Positions 23,148 to 30,212 of a stretch of DNA of 41,304 nt are shown piece by piece. Each line of letters starts with the position of its first letter. Position 1 is the first letter of the stretch. Below the pieces are notes generated by a model. It was not told the origin of the DNA and made no database searches. It saw only the letters and a program-made list of their open reading frames with translations. Source of the stretch: Ruminococcus sp. (GTDB lineage: Bacteria > Bacillota > Clostridia > Oscillospirales > Ruminococcaceae); NCBI GenBank assembly GCA_023665505.1, contig JAMPDU010000011.1, positions 1 to 41,304 on the forward strand, read 5' to 3'. Made by a program: the position numbers and the translations under genes.

Positions 23148-23205
23148 CGATAATTCCCCACTTATAAATATTTTTGCAAAAATCAACAAGGAGATTTAAT
23201 AACTT

Positions 23206-23430
23206 ATGATTAATGTTTGTCCTGTTTGCGGGTATGACAAGCTGTACGAACCGCCTTACGATGATTACGGTTCGGGTTCATATGAAATTTGCCCATGCTG
23301 CGGTTTCCAGTTTGGCGTCGATGATTTCAGTACAGATGATAATTCTGATGTAAATTTTATCTATGAAAAATGGCGTAAAAATTGGGAGTTTAACGGCAAA
23401 AAATGGTTTTCAAAGTCAATACATAAATAA
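23206..23430 (+). CDS. CPCC family cysteine-rich protein
   Basis: The protein (74 aa) has two paired-cysteine knuckles: CPVCGYDKLYEPPYD (about 5-19) and the eponymous EICPCCGFQFGVDD (about 27-40), followed by an aromatic, basic C-terminus (WRKNWEFNGKKWF). This matches the CPCC zinc-ribbon family, whose members occur alone or in immunity-gene arrays. AAGGAG precedes the ATG by about 11 bases. It is 58 bases after the AT-rich gene and shares its composition, so the two probably arrived together. Molecular role unknown. Confidence 0.85.
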   Translation: MINVCPVCGYDKLYEPPYDDYGSGSYEICPCCGFQFGVDDFSTDDNSDVNFIYEKWRKNWEFNGKKWFSKSIHK

Positions 23431-23537
23431 AAGAACATAAAAAATCAAAACAAGGTTTAACTTCTTGCCTCTTACCTCTGAATTTCTTTAAACGGAACAA
23501 TTAACATAATTCAGCATTTTACTCTAATAGGACAACA

Positions 23538-23565
23538 CCTCCCCGTCATAAACTCTACGGGGAGG
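23538..23565 (+). promoter_or_regulatory. Hairpin that buries a ribosome-binding site
   Basis: CCTCCCCGT (23538-23546) is perfectly complementary to ACGGGGAGG (23557-23565), whose GGGGAGG is the ribosome-binding site of the 62-aa gene starting at 23572. The 9-bp, mostly G-C stem with a 10-base loop would hide that site. It could be a translation switch, or a terminator arm reused as a ribosome site, though the T-run after it is short. Confidence 0.55.
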
Positions 23566-23571
23566 AATTTT

Positions 23572-23760
23572 ATGGCTGTTGTAAAGACAATTACCTGTCA
23601 GAATGGCGTGACCGTCCGCGTGCACGACGACCTTTACGCGGGAATTTCCGAAGAGGAAATGAACCGCAGAATTTCCGAAATAACAGAGCTTGCCCAAAAA
23701 ATTATGCTGAACGCGGAAGTGCGGAAATTTCAGAAAAACGGCGAATTACAAAAGCCGTGA
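23572..23760 (+). CDS. 62-aa protein of unknown function
   Basis: A short soluble protein with a beta-like N-terminus (VVKTITCQNGVTVRVHDDLYAG) and a helical, charged C-terminal half. No family recognised. Codon use is host-like, a strong GGGGAGG site lies 7 bases before the ATG, and the whole frame looks protein-like, so I take it as real. The site is inside a stable hairpin. Its last 15 bases overlap the end of the convergent rsmI gene. Confidence 0.6.
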   Translation: MAVVKTITCQNGVTVRVHDDLYAGISEEEMNRRISEITELAQKIMLNAEVRKFQKNGELQKP

Positions 23761-24570
23761 ATAAATATCGCTCTTTTTAAACCCCGTGGCTTTGGCGACT
23801 TCCTTGCAGGCGTCCACGGCTTTCATTCCGCCGTCGATAAGCTTTTGCGCCTGCGAAACGGCTTCCTCTATAGTAATTTCCGCCAACGCCTTTTCCTCGC
23901 TGTAACCCTCGATAACAAGGACGTACTCGCCTTTCGGGGTCTTGTCCTTGTAGTATTCGATTGCCCCGGAAATCGTGGTGCGGATAACCTCTTCGTAAAT
24001 CTTCGTAAGCTCGCGGCAGAGGGAAATTTTCCTGTCCCCGAAATATTCAAGCATATCGGTAAGGGTACTGACCAGCTTGTGGGGAGCCTCGTAAAAAATA
24101 AGGGTGTGTGTATCTTTGGCGGCGGTCTGCAAATGTGCGTACCGCTGTTTTTTCGTCACGGACAAAAATCCCTCAAAGGCGAAACGTGCGGTTGAAAGCC
24201 CGCTTATTGCCACCGCGGAAGCCATTGCCGTTGCCCCGGGGACAACCTCTATGGGGATATTGTTTTCAATGCAAAGCCGCACCAAATCCTCCCCCGGGTC
24301 GGAAATACAGGGCATACCCGCGTCGGAGACAACCGCGCAGCTTTCCCCCGACAAAAGGCGGTTCACGATATTTTCCGAGACCTGTCTCACGGAGTGCTCA
24401 TGATAACTCAAAAGGGGCTTTTTTATTTCATAGCGGTTCAGCAGTTTCGCAGTAACCCGCGTGTCCTCCGCGCAGATGAAGTCCACGGATTTCAGCGTTT
24501 CCACCGCCCGGTAGGTTATGTCGCCCAGATTTCCGATAGGCGTACCCACGACAAAAAGTTTTCCCGGCAT
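23746..24570 (-). CDS. rsmI: 16S rRNA (cytidine-1402 2'-O) methyltransferase RsmI
   Basis: RsmI methylates the ribose of C1402 in the 30S P site. The 274-aa protein belongs to the tetrapyrrole-methylase-like fold. It shows GKLFVVGTPIGNLGDIT (about 3-19), the SAM-site segment SDAGMPCISDPG (about 82-93), VVPGATAMASAVAISGL, FEGFL, and the C-terminal helical domain with QKLIDGGMKAVDACKEVAKATG. Length is normal. Only 4 bases separate it from the preceding methyltransferase on the same strand, so the two form one leftward operon of RNA methylases. Confidence 0.95.
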   Translation of the reverse strand: MPGKLFVVGTPIGNLGDITYRAVETLKSVDFICAEDTRVTAKLLNRYEIKKPLLSYHEHSVRQVSENIVNRLLSGESCAVVSDAGMPCISDPGEDLVRLCIENNIPIEVVPGATAMASAVAISGLSTARFAFEGFLSVTKKQRYAHLQTAAKDTHTLIFYEAPHKLVSTLTDMLEYFGDRKISLCRELTKIYEEVIRTTISGAIEYYKDKTPKGEYVLVIEGYSEEKALAEITIEEAVSQAQKLIDGGMKAVDACKEVAKATGFKKSDIYSRLL

Positions 24571-24574
24571 TTTA

Positions 24575-25291
24575 TCACTTCTTTCCCGAATAAATTTTCA
24601 GCAGTTCCTCCGAAAAGCCGTCCCCCTCGTTGATGTAAAGCTGCGGCAGGACTTTCATAAACGGCTTGCCGCCCTTTTTCCCCTCTATAAGAAAAAGCCA
24701 AGGCGCGGACTGCGGCTCTTTGCACACAAACCGCAGACTTTTCGGCTCAATGCCGTTTTCTTTCATTGCGGAAACAACGTCCGCAAGCCGCTCGGGACGG
24801 TTGCACAAGCAAAGCCTGCCGCCGAATTTCAGCAGCTTTGAGGCGGCTTTGCACACGTCGCCGATATTGCATAAAATTTCGTGTCGGGCAATTCTCTGGG
24901 CGGACAGACAGCTTTCAATCCCGGCGTTTGCGGCTTTGTAAGGCGGGTTGCAGGTAACAACGTCCAACCGCCCAAGGGGAGCGGTTTCCCAAAGGGTTTT
25001 CAAATCGGCGCAAACGGGGAAAATATTTTCCAAACCGTTTTTCTCCACGGTTATGTTGAACTGCTCGATAGCCTGCTCTTGAATGTCAACGCCGTAAATA
25101 ATTTTCGGGGCGAAAGCAATTTGCATAAGCAGGGGAATTATCCCACACCCCGTCCCCAAATCGCATACCTCGTCCTTGTGACGGGGAGCGGCAAAATCCG
25201 CAAGCAGAAACGCGTCCGTGCCGAATTTGTGCTCCCTTGACACGCATATTTCCATTTCGTTCCGCAGGGTTTCAAAAGTGTACTGTTGCAT
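24575..25291 (-). CDS. tRNA1(Val) A37 N6-methyltransferase-like protein
   Basis: The 238-aa SAM-dependent methyltransferase (TrmN6/YfiC group, COG4123) has the N-terminal segment FGTDAFLLADF (about 23-33) typical of this group, motif I CDLGTGCGIIPLL (about 43-55), the acidic VDIQEQAIEQ, and the catalytic CNPPYKAAN (about 113-121), the NPPY type used for adenine N6 methylation. The family modifies A37 of tRNA-Val in E. coli; the Firmicutes homologue is commonly linked to rsmI, as here. A moderately long intergenic stretch with no clear promoter lies upstream. Confidence 0.88.
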   Translation of the reverse strand: MQQYTFETLRNEMEICVSREHKFGTDAFLLADFAAPRHKDEVCDLGTGCGIIPLLMQIAFAPKIIYGVDIQEQAIEQFNITVEKNGLENIFPVCADLKTLWETAPLGRLDVVTCNPPYKAANAGIESCLSAQRIARHEILCNIGDVCKAASKLLKFGGRLCLCNRPERLADVVSAMKENGIEPKSLRFVCKEPQSAPWLFLIEGKKGGKPFMKVLPQLYINEGDGFSEELLKIYSGKK

Positions 25292-25444
25292 AAAAATCCT
25301 TTCTATAGCAATCCTGCAAAATACCGCTTTTGCAGAATTGCCGTAATACCGTAACGCTCACGGTCAAGCCTGCTTTATTATACCATATTATGCAGAAAAA
25401 GTCCAGCTTTCGCGGGACTTTTTTGCAAATTGCAGCACTTATTT

Positions 25445-25753
25445 TTATGGTAACATTGATTTAAGAAGTTCTAAAATAATATCCTGTTGTTTTGGATTTA
25501 GTTTATTCCAATTATCCAAAACTTGACGTTGCTTGTCTGTAAGAGTTACAGGTTCGTTTTCAAATGCAAAAAATTGTGTCATTGTCATATTGAAAGCTTT
25601 GCATATTTTTTCCAAAGACCTGCTTGACGGTTTTACATTTTTAACAAACCATGAAGATATTGTTGACTGGGGTATTTCAGATTCTACCGACAGGCGGTAT
25701 TCAGACCAATCGCGTTCATTTCTTAATTGAATTATTCTTTCAAGTATAGTCAT
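25445..25753 (-). CDS. XRE-family transcriptional regulator
   Basis: The 102-aa protein has an N-terminal XRE helix-turn-helix (about 5-65: YRLSVESEIPQSTISSWFVKNVKPSSRSLEKICKAF). It ends in a short helical tail with KQRQVLDNWNKLNPKQQDIILELLKSML, a common dimerisation tail of phage-repressor-like regulators. I choose ATG 25753 (AAAAGG 11 bases before it) over GTG 25762. Its promoter region carries a near-perfect palindrome shared with the divergent SLOG gene, which it probably represses together with itself. A 36-base relic of a similar gene end lies at 26405-26441. Confidence 0.87.
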   Translation of the reverse strand: MTILERIIQLRNERDWSEYRLSVESEIPQSTISSWFVKNVKPSSRSLEKICKAFNMTMTQFFAFENEPVTLTDKQRQVLDNWNKLNPKQQDIILELLKSMLP

Positions 25754-25769
25754 TTTATTCACAACCTTT

Positions 25770-25786
25770 TCGTATATTATATACGA
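25770..25786. promoter_or_regulatory. Operator palindrome between xre and the SLOG gene
   Basis: TCGTATATTATATACGA is a 17-base palindrome (perfect except for its central base). It contains a TATAAT box on the - strand, so it would overlap the regulator's own promoter. It is the natural binding site for the XRE protein beside it. Confidence 0.7.
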
Positions 25787-25793
25787 AAAACAC

Positions 25794-25822
25794 TTGAAAT
25801 GTAATTATTTTTGTAGTATAAT
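25794..25822 (+). promoter_or_regulatory. Promoter of the SLOG-family gene
   Basis: TTGAAA (25794-25799), 17 bases, TATAAT (25817-25822), 40 bases before the gene and 8 bases from the operator palindrome. Confidence 0.8.
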
Positions 25823-25861
25823 TATTACGATAAATCTTAGTATATAGTTAGGAGAATAATT

Positions 25862-26359
25862 ATGAAAAAAATATTTTTTACGGGACACCAAAACGCAGTG
25901 TCCAACTCATATGAAAGGCAGTATCTCGCCCGGCTGCTGATAGAATACGCCTCGGAAGGAACGGTTGATTTTTACGCGGGCGGCGCGAAAGGCGGCGATA
26001 TGCTTTTTGAAGATATGGTTTTGATAGTGCGGGAACATTATCCGATGACAAAGCTGCACTTGGTTCTGCCCTGTCCGCCCGAAGAGCAGACCGCAAAATG
26101 GAGCGAAAGCGACAAAGAAGAGTATATGAGGCTGCTGAATGCCGCCGACAGCGTGGAGATTGTTTCGGAGCATTACGGCAAAGACTGTATGAAAAAACGA
26201 AACGAACGGCTTGTTGAGCTTGGCGACGTTTGCCTGTGTTACTACAACGAAAGACGCCGCCGCAGCGGCACGGGACAGACGGTTCGTCTCGCCGAAAAAA
26301 GCGGCAGGGAAGTTATTAATATTTGCCAAAAATACGCGACAAAATACGCGATGAGATGA
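25862..26359 (+). CDS. SLOG/DUF1273-like nucleotide-binding protein
   Basis: The 165-aa protein has the Rossmann-like SLOG (YpsA/DUF1273) pattern: strand and loop IFFTGHQ (about 4-10), then DFYAGGAKGGDMLFEDMV (about 38-55), the glycine-rich nucleotide-binding loop, KLHLVLPCPPEEQTAKWS, and DVCLCYYNERRRRSGTGQTVRLAEKSGREVINI, the last conserved strand-loop-helix. SLOG proteins bind nucleotide-derived ligands and turn up in phage-defence and stress loci; no partner effector is visible here. TTAGGAGAA precedes the ATG. Divergent xre with a shared operator suggests on-demand expression. Confidence 0.85.
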   Translation: MKKIFFTGHQNAVSNSYERQYLARLLIEYASEGTVDFYAGGAKGGDMLFEDMVLIVREHYPMTKLHLVLPCPPEEQTAKWSESDKEEYMRLLNAADSVEIVSEHYGKDCMKKRNERLVELGDVCLCYYNERRRRSGTGQTVRLAEKSGREVINICQKYATKYAMR

Positions 26360-26367
26360 CAAAAAAG

Positions 26368-26407
26368 GCAGGAAGATTTTTCCTGCTTTTTTTTTTTTTT
26401 TTTTTTT
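26368..26407 (+). terminator. Strong intrinsic terminator with 21-T run
   Basis: GCAGGAA (26368-26374) pairs with TTCCTGC (26380-26386) and is followed by an unbroken run of 21 T (26387-26407). The run is unusually long and its exact length should be treated with caution. Confidence 0.9.
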
Positions 26408-26441
26408 ACGGTAACATTGAGTTATGAAGTTCTAAATTATT
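26405..26441 (-). repeat. Relic of a second xre gene end
   Basis: These 37 bases closely resemble 25445-25480, the 3' end of the XRE gene (about 31 of 36 positions agree). On the - strand the relic reads LEL-x-x-SMLP-stop, like the XRE C-terminus, but is preceded by a stop codon after 12 codons. It places an imperfect direct repeat on both sides of the xre-SLOG unit. Confidence 0.6.
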
Positions 26442-26462
26442 CTTTTAGGTATAGCCGTAATT

Positions 26463-27824
26463 TCACCCCACCATAAGTTTACCCTCGGGGTAAACCTCGT
26501 TTTTGTTTTTATTTTCGCTTTTCGCCGAAAGTGAAATCGCAAAGGACACAGGTCCAACCCGCCCGATAAACATTGTGATACTTAAAAGTATCCGCGCGAA
26601 CGCCCCGCTTGCCGCCGAAACTCCCACGCTCAGCCCCGTTGTGGCAACCGCCGAGGCTGTTTCGTACACCGCGTCAATTCCCGCCGCGCCCTCGGTTGTG
26701 TAGAAAAGCGTTACCGACGTGGCGCACATCACAAGCGCCGCGAGCACGATTATGGAAAGGGACTTGTACACCGTCTCCTTGTCGATTTTTCTGCCCATTA
26801 TAATAGTATCGCTTTTGTTTGTTACCACGCTGATAACCGTCATAACCACCACCGCAAATGTGGTGATTTTTACTCCTCCCCCCGTTGACCCCGGGGCAGC
26901 CCCGATAAACATTATGGGTATGGAGAACAGCTTTGTTATGGACCGCAAAGCCGCGCTGTCAACGGTGCTGAAACCCGCCGTCCGCAGGGTAACGGAGTAG
27001 AAAAAGCTGTTTGCGAATTTCCCCCCCGCGGACATATTGCCGATAGTATCGGGGTTTGTCCACTCAAAGCAAAGGGTTAAAACCATTCCCAGCAGGATAA
27101 GGGCGGCGGTGAAAATAAGCACGATTTTCGACTGCAAACTAAGCCGCTTTTTGTGACGGTAACCGATTATGTCCGTCCAGACCACAAAACCCAGTCCGCC
27201 CGCGATTATCAGCAGGGGGATTACCGTCATCACCACAGGGTCTGCGGACAGGGGCATAAGGCTGCAATTGGGAGTTTCCACCGCCCCGAGAATGTCGAAA
27301 CCCGCATTACAAAAGGAAGATATTGCCAAAAATACGGATATGTACACTCCGTACCCGCCGTACTTCGGAACAAGGCTCGTCATAAGCAGCAGCGAGCCGA
27401 CGAACTCGCAGACGAAGGAAATTTTAATAACATATTTTACCAAAAGTTTAACGTCGGAAAACCCAGAAGTGTTTACCGACTCGGACGCCATTTGGATAGA
27501 GTGCAGCTCCATTTTTTTTCTTACCAAAAAATTGAAAAATGATACAAGGGTAACAAAACCCAGTCCGCCTATCTGAATCATAAGCAATATGACAACCTGC
27601 CCGAAAACGCTCCAATAGCTGCCCGTGTCCACCACGGAAAGCCCCGTCACACATGTGGCGGAGGCGGCTGTAAAAACGGCGGAAACAGGGTCGGTGAAAC
27701 TGCCGTCCCGCGATGAAATCGGCAGCATAAGCAGGAAAGAGCCTACCGCGATTACTATGGCGAAGCTTAAAACTATCATTGCGGCGGGGCGGGCGGTTTT
27801 TGTTTTTGTTTTAAAAACAGGCAT
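26463..27824 (-). CDS. Potassium uptake channel subunit TrkH/KtrB
   Basis: This 453-aa polytopic protein is the ion-conducting subunit of Trk/Ktr potassium uptake. It contains the four pore loops of the family, each with a selectivity-filter glycine: ATCVTGLSVVD (about 57-67), FCNAGFDILG (about 172-181), TLRTAGFSTVD (about 286-296) and VATTGLSVG (about 400). IGGLGFVTL and GAAPGSTGGGVKITTF are also typical. It lacks the RCK-domain regulatory partner (TrkA/KtrA), normally encoded next door; none is in the window. It has its own start region with poor promoter signals and stands alone, leftward. Confidence 0.93.
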   Translation of the reverse strand: MPVFKTKTKTARPAAMIVLSFAIVIAVGSFLLMLPISSRDGSFTDPVSAVFTAASATCVTGLSVVDTGSYWSVFGQVVILLMIQIGGLGFVTLVSFFNFLVRKKMELHSIQMASESVNTSGFSDVKLLVKYVIKISFVCEFVGSLLLMTSLVPKYGGYGVYISVFLAISSFCNAGFDILGAVETPNCSLMPLSADPVVMTVIPLLIIAGGLGFVVWTDIIGYRHKKRLSLQSKIVLIFTAALILLGMVLTLCFEWTNPDTIGNMSAGGKFANSFFYSVTLRTAGFSTVDSAALRSITKLFSIPIMFIGAAPGSTGGGVKITTFAVVVMTVISVVTNKSDTIIMGRKIDKETVYKSLSIIVLAALVMCATSVTLFYTTEGAAGIDAVYETASAVATTGLSVGVSAASGAFARILLSITMFIGRVGPVSFAISLSAKSENKNKNEVYPEGKLMVG

Positions 27825-27944
27825 AATATTACCTCGGTTTCGTAAAATATTGAAATTAACAGATTAATTATAGCACAAATTTGCCCGATTTTCAACAATA
27901 TACAAAAGGATTTTTTAAAATAATTGTGAATACTGTAATAACAG

Positions 27945-27973
27945 TTGCAATTTTCGAGAAAATGCTGTATAAT
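27945..27973 (+). promoter_or_regulatory. Promoter of the SGNH-like gene
   Basis: TTGCAA (27945-27950), 17 bases, TATAAT (27968-27973), about 65 bases before the gene. Confidence 0.75.
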
Positions 27974-28038
27974 ATTAATAAGTGCATTGAATTGCACTTC
28001 GTATAGGGTAATAAAAGTTTAAGAGGTGAATTTTCCCG

Positions 28039-28842
28039 ATGATGATAACTCAAAAGGAAAAAAAGAAAGCCAAATTCAGGTTTTCTTTTATAGTTTTGTT
28101 TATTTTCGCGAGTTTTGCGGTTTGCTTTGTACTGTATATGAAAGAGGACTTCAGCATCACCCCCGAAATGCTGGAGGACGCCTCCGACGCGGTGGTGTAC
28201 ATCGACCCGGTGGGGGAGAGCAGCGCGGTGATAAACCCCGTCCCCGAGGGGGAGCGGCAGGAGGACGGCTACTTCGACGACGCCGTTTTTATCGGCGGAA
28301 AGGCGCTTTCGGGGCTTGCGGACTACGGTTATGTAAAGTCGGAAAATATGATAATTTCCGACGATATAACCCTTGCCAATATAAATACGGTTATGCTTTC
28401 CGACGGCAGCCCCGACAATGAAGAGGGCGGCATTACCGCCGCGGACACGGTTATCGGGAAAAGTCCCGCAAAGCTGTACATAATGCTCGGTATAAACGAT
28501 TTGGACAGGATTGACAGCCCGGACTTGTTTAACGGGCTTGAAAGTTTTATCGGCAGCGTTAAGGAAAGTCTGCCGAATGTAAAAATTTACCTTATGCCGC
28601 TGCTGCCCGTTTCCGCGGAAATGGAGGGCAGAATAGCCGCAAACGCCGATATTGACGCGTACAATTCCCGCCTGCTGCGTTTCGCGGACAGGTTAAAGGT
28701 CTGCTATATCGACGTGAATACGGGCTTTAAGGGCAACGACGGGCGGCTGCCCGCGTCCGCGGCGGAGCTGAACGGTATCAAGCTGAAAAAAGAGGGTTAC
28801 GGCAAGCTTGCGGAGTACATATTAACCCACACGGCAAGCTGA
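28039..28842 (+). CDS. Membrane-anchored SGNH/GDSL-fold protein with lost active site
   Basis: After a basic N-terminus comes one membrane anchor (FIVLFIFASFAVCFVLYM, about 17-34), a linker, then an SGNH-hydrolase fold (about 78-267) facing outside. The framework is clear: FDDAVFIG, LYIMLGINDLDRID (block III GxND kept), KIYLMPLLPVSAE, and a C-terminal EGYGKLAEYI helix. But block I reads FIGGKALSG where active enzymes have GDS (nucleophile position Lys88), and the C-terminal DxxH reads NGIKL. Ser, Asp and His are thus all replaced. It is probably a binding or scaffolding pseudoenzyme. AAGAGGTGAA precedes ATG 28039. The membrane protein at 28863 follows 20 bases later. Confidence 0.82.
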   Translation: MMITQKEKKKAKFRFSFIVLFIFASFAVCFVLYMKEDFSITPEMLEDASDAVVYIDPVGESSAVINPVPEGERQEDGYFDDAVFIGGKALSGLADYGYVKSENMIISDDITLANINTVMLSDGSPDNEEGGITAADTVIGKSPAKLYIMLGINDLDRIDSPDLFNGLESFIGSVKESLPNVKIYLMPLLPVSAEMEGRIAANADIDAYNSRLLRFADRLKVCYIDVNTGFKGNDGRLPASAAELNGIKLKKEGYGKLAEYILTHTAS

Positions 28843-28862
28843 CGCATAATGAGAGGTAAAAA

Positions 28863-29222
28863 ATGGTTGTAGAATGTGTGACGATTTTCGGGCTTATTTT
28901 CGTGGTTGCGGTGATGTATATTCGGGCGAAAAAGAGGAATTACGCCCTTGCCACCGTGCCGCTGCTGATACTTCCCGCGGCGAATGTTTTGGCGTACGCC
29001 TTTTCCGGGGGAATTGCAGGGCTGCTTTCCATTGACAGGTTTATCGCCTATTCGGCTATAGATATTGTGGCGGCGGTGGTTTCAAGCTGCCTTGTGGGAC
29101 TTATGTCGGGAAAATTCGGCAAAAAATCCGTAAGGGGAGCGTACATTGCGATGTCGCTTATTTTCAACATTGTCCTTGCGGCGATACTTATTTATAATAT
29201 GTTTGAAGATATTTACAGGTAA
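28863..29222 (+). CDS. Four-span small membrane protein, unknown
   Basis: The 119-aa product consists mainly of four hydrophobic segments (VTIFGLIFVVAVMYI; ALATVPLLILPAANVLAYAF; IAYSAIDIVAAVVSSCLVGL; GAYIAMSLIFNIVLAAILIY) with short positively charged loops (RAKKRN, GKFGKKSVRG). No family recognised. It lies 20 bases after the SGNH-like gene with GAGAGG before the ATG, so both are probably one transcript, ending at the terminator at 29228. A role with the SGNH-like protein in the envelope is possible but unproven. Confidence 0.75.
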   Translation: MVVECVTIFGLIFVVAVMYIRAKKRNYALATVPLLILPAANVLAYAFSGGIAGLLSIDRFIAYSAIDIVAAVVSSCLVGLMSGKFGKKSVRGAYIAMSLIFNIVLAAILIYNMFEDIYR

Positions 29223-29227
29223 AAACG

Positions 29228-29275
29228 AGGATAGAAATGTGTAACAAAGCATATTTCTATCCTTGTTAAATTTTT
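29228..29275 (+). terminator. Terminator after the membrane-protein operon
   Basis: AGGATAGAAAT (29228-29238) is exactly inverted as ATTTCTATCCT (29253-29263), followed by TGTTAAATTTTT. Confidence 0.72.
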
Positions 29276-29283
29276 AACGAAAA

Positions 29284-29299
29284 TGTTTCACGTGAAACA
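29284..29299. promoter_or_regulatory. parS site (ParB/Spo0J centromere), copy 2
   Basis: A second perfect TGTTTCACGTGAAACA. It lies in the same 46-bp block as copy 1 (29273-29318 identical to 8755-8800). Here the palindrome is flanked on both sides by GTTAAATTTTTAAC (29265-29278 and 29305-29318). The site falls between a terminator and the pyrH promoter, outside any gene. Confidence 0.95.
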
Positions 29300-29391
29300 T
29301 TTGTGTTAAATTTTTAACGAGATTTTAGGTTCTCACAAAAGTTGCATTCTGTAAGCTCTAATCTTTTTTGAAAATTTTTTCCTGCAAACTC

Positions 29392-29420
29392 TTTACATGC
29401 GGTAGATTTTGCGGTATAAT
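29392..29420 (+). promoter_or_regulatory. Promoter of the pyrH operon
   Basis: TTTACA (29392-29397), 17 bases, TATAAT (29415-29420). It drives the long pyrH-frr-uppS-cdsA cluster. Confidence 0.8.
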
Positions 29421-29469
29421 AAATATATGGGAATATTTAATCGGCTGCCGAGAAAGGATTTGATTGTTT

Positions 29470-30183
29470 ATGTCCGAACCTATGTACAAGAGGGTCTTGC
29501 TGAAACTGAGCGGCGAGGCTCTTGCGGGAGATAAAAAAATTGGACTTGATTATTCAATAATTGCCAAAATTTGTGAAAGTATCAAAAAATGCGCCGACGC
29601 GGGGGTGCAGATAGGCATCGTCGTGGGCGGAGGAAATTTTTGGAGGGGACGCTCCAGCGGGGCAATGGACAGAACCCGCGCCGACCACATCGGTATGCTT
29701 GCCACCACCATGAACGCTCTCGCCGTGGCGGACGTGCTGGAATCCATGGGCTTGGACGTGAGGGTACAGACCGCCATAGCTATGCAGGAGGTTGCCGAGC
29801 CGTACATCAGAAACAAAGCCGTGCGGCATATGGAAAAGGGCAGGGTAGTTATTTTCGGCTGCGGAACGGGCAACCCGTTTTTCTCCACGGACACGGCGTC
29901 AACCCTGCGAGCCGCCGAGATTGAGGCGGATATAGTCCTCAAAGCAACCATGGTGGACGGCGTTTACGACAAAGACCCCAACAAGTACGACGACGCGGTG
30001 AAGTACGACGAGCTTAGCTTTAACGACATTCTCGTGAAAAACCTTGCGGTTATGGACAGTACCGCCGCCTCGATGTGCAAGGATAACAACATTCCCATAC
30101 TTGTGTTCAACCTTAAACGCCCCGACAATATTTTCGACGCTTGCATGGGTGAAAAGGTGGGTACGATTGTTATTGATAGGTAA
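29470..30183 (+). CDS. pyrH: UMP kinase (uridylate kinase)
   Basis: PyrH converts UMP to UDP in pyrimidine nucleotide synthesis; the bacterial enzyme is hexameric and unrelated to eukaryotic UMP/CMP kinase. The 237-aa protein has [26 protein letters not shown] (about 54-64), [14 protein letters not shown] (about 74-87), [13 protein letters not shown] (about 137-149) and [10 protein letters not shown] near 165. The start is uncertain: TTG 29464 lies 5 bases after AAAGGA, ATG 29470 lies 11 bases after it. I choose the ATG. It precedes frr by 29 bases, the standard pyrH-frr pairing. Confidence 0.95.
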   Translation: MSEPMYKRVLLKLSGEALAGDKKIGLDYSIIAKICESIKKCADAGVQIGIVVGGGNFWRGRSSGAMDRTRADHIGMLATTMNALAVADVLESMGLDVRVQTAIAMQEVAEPYIRNKAVRHMEKGRVVIFGCGTGNPFFSTDTASTLRAAEIEADIVLKATMVDGVYDKDPNKYDDAVKYDELSFNDILVKNLAVMDSTAASMCKDNNIPILVFNLKRPDNIFDACMGEKVGTIVIDR

Positions 30184-30212
30184 AATTTTTATAGATAAGG
30201 AGTAAAATTATT

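Noticed and set aside
26387..26407. 21-base T homopolymer as a possible phase-variable tract
   Set aside because: It directly follows a terminator stem and lies outside genes, so a terminator tail is the simple reading; its length may also be a sequencing uncertainty.
27776..27997. 73-aa open frame upstream of trkH on the - strand
   Set aside because: Low-complexity, overlaps the trkH N-terminus in another frame and has no ribosome site; it covers the intergenic promoter of the SGNH-like gene.
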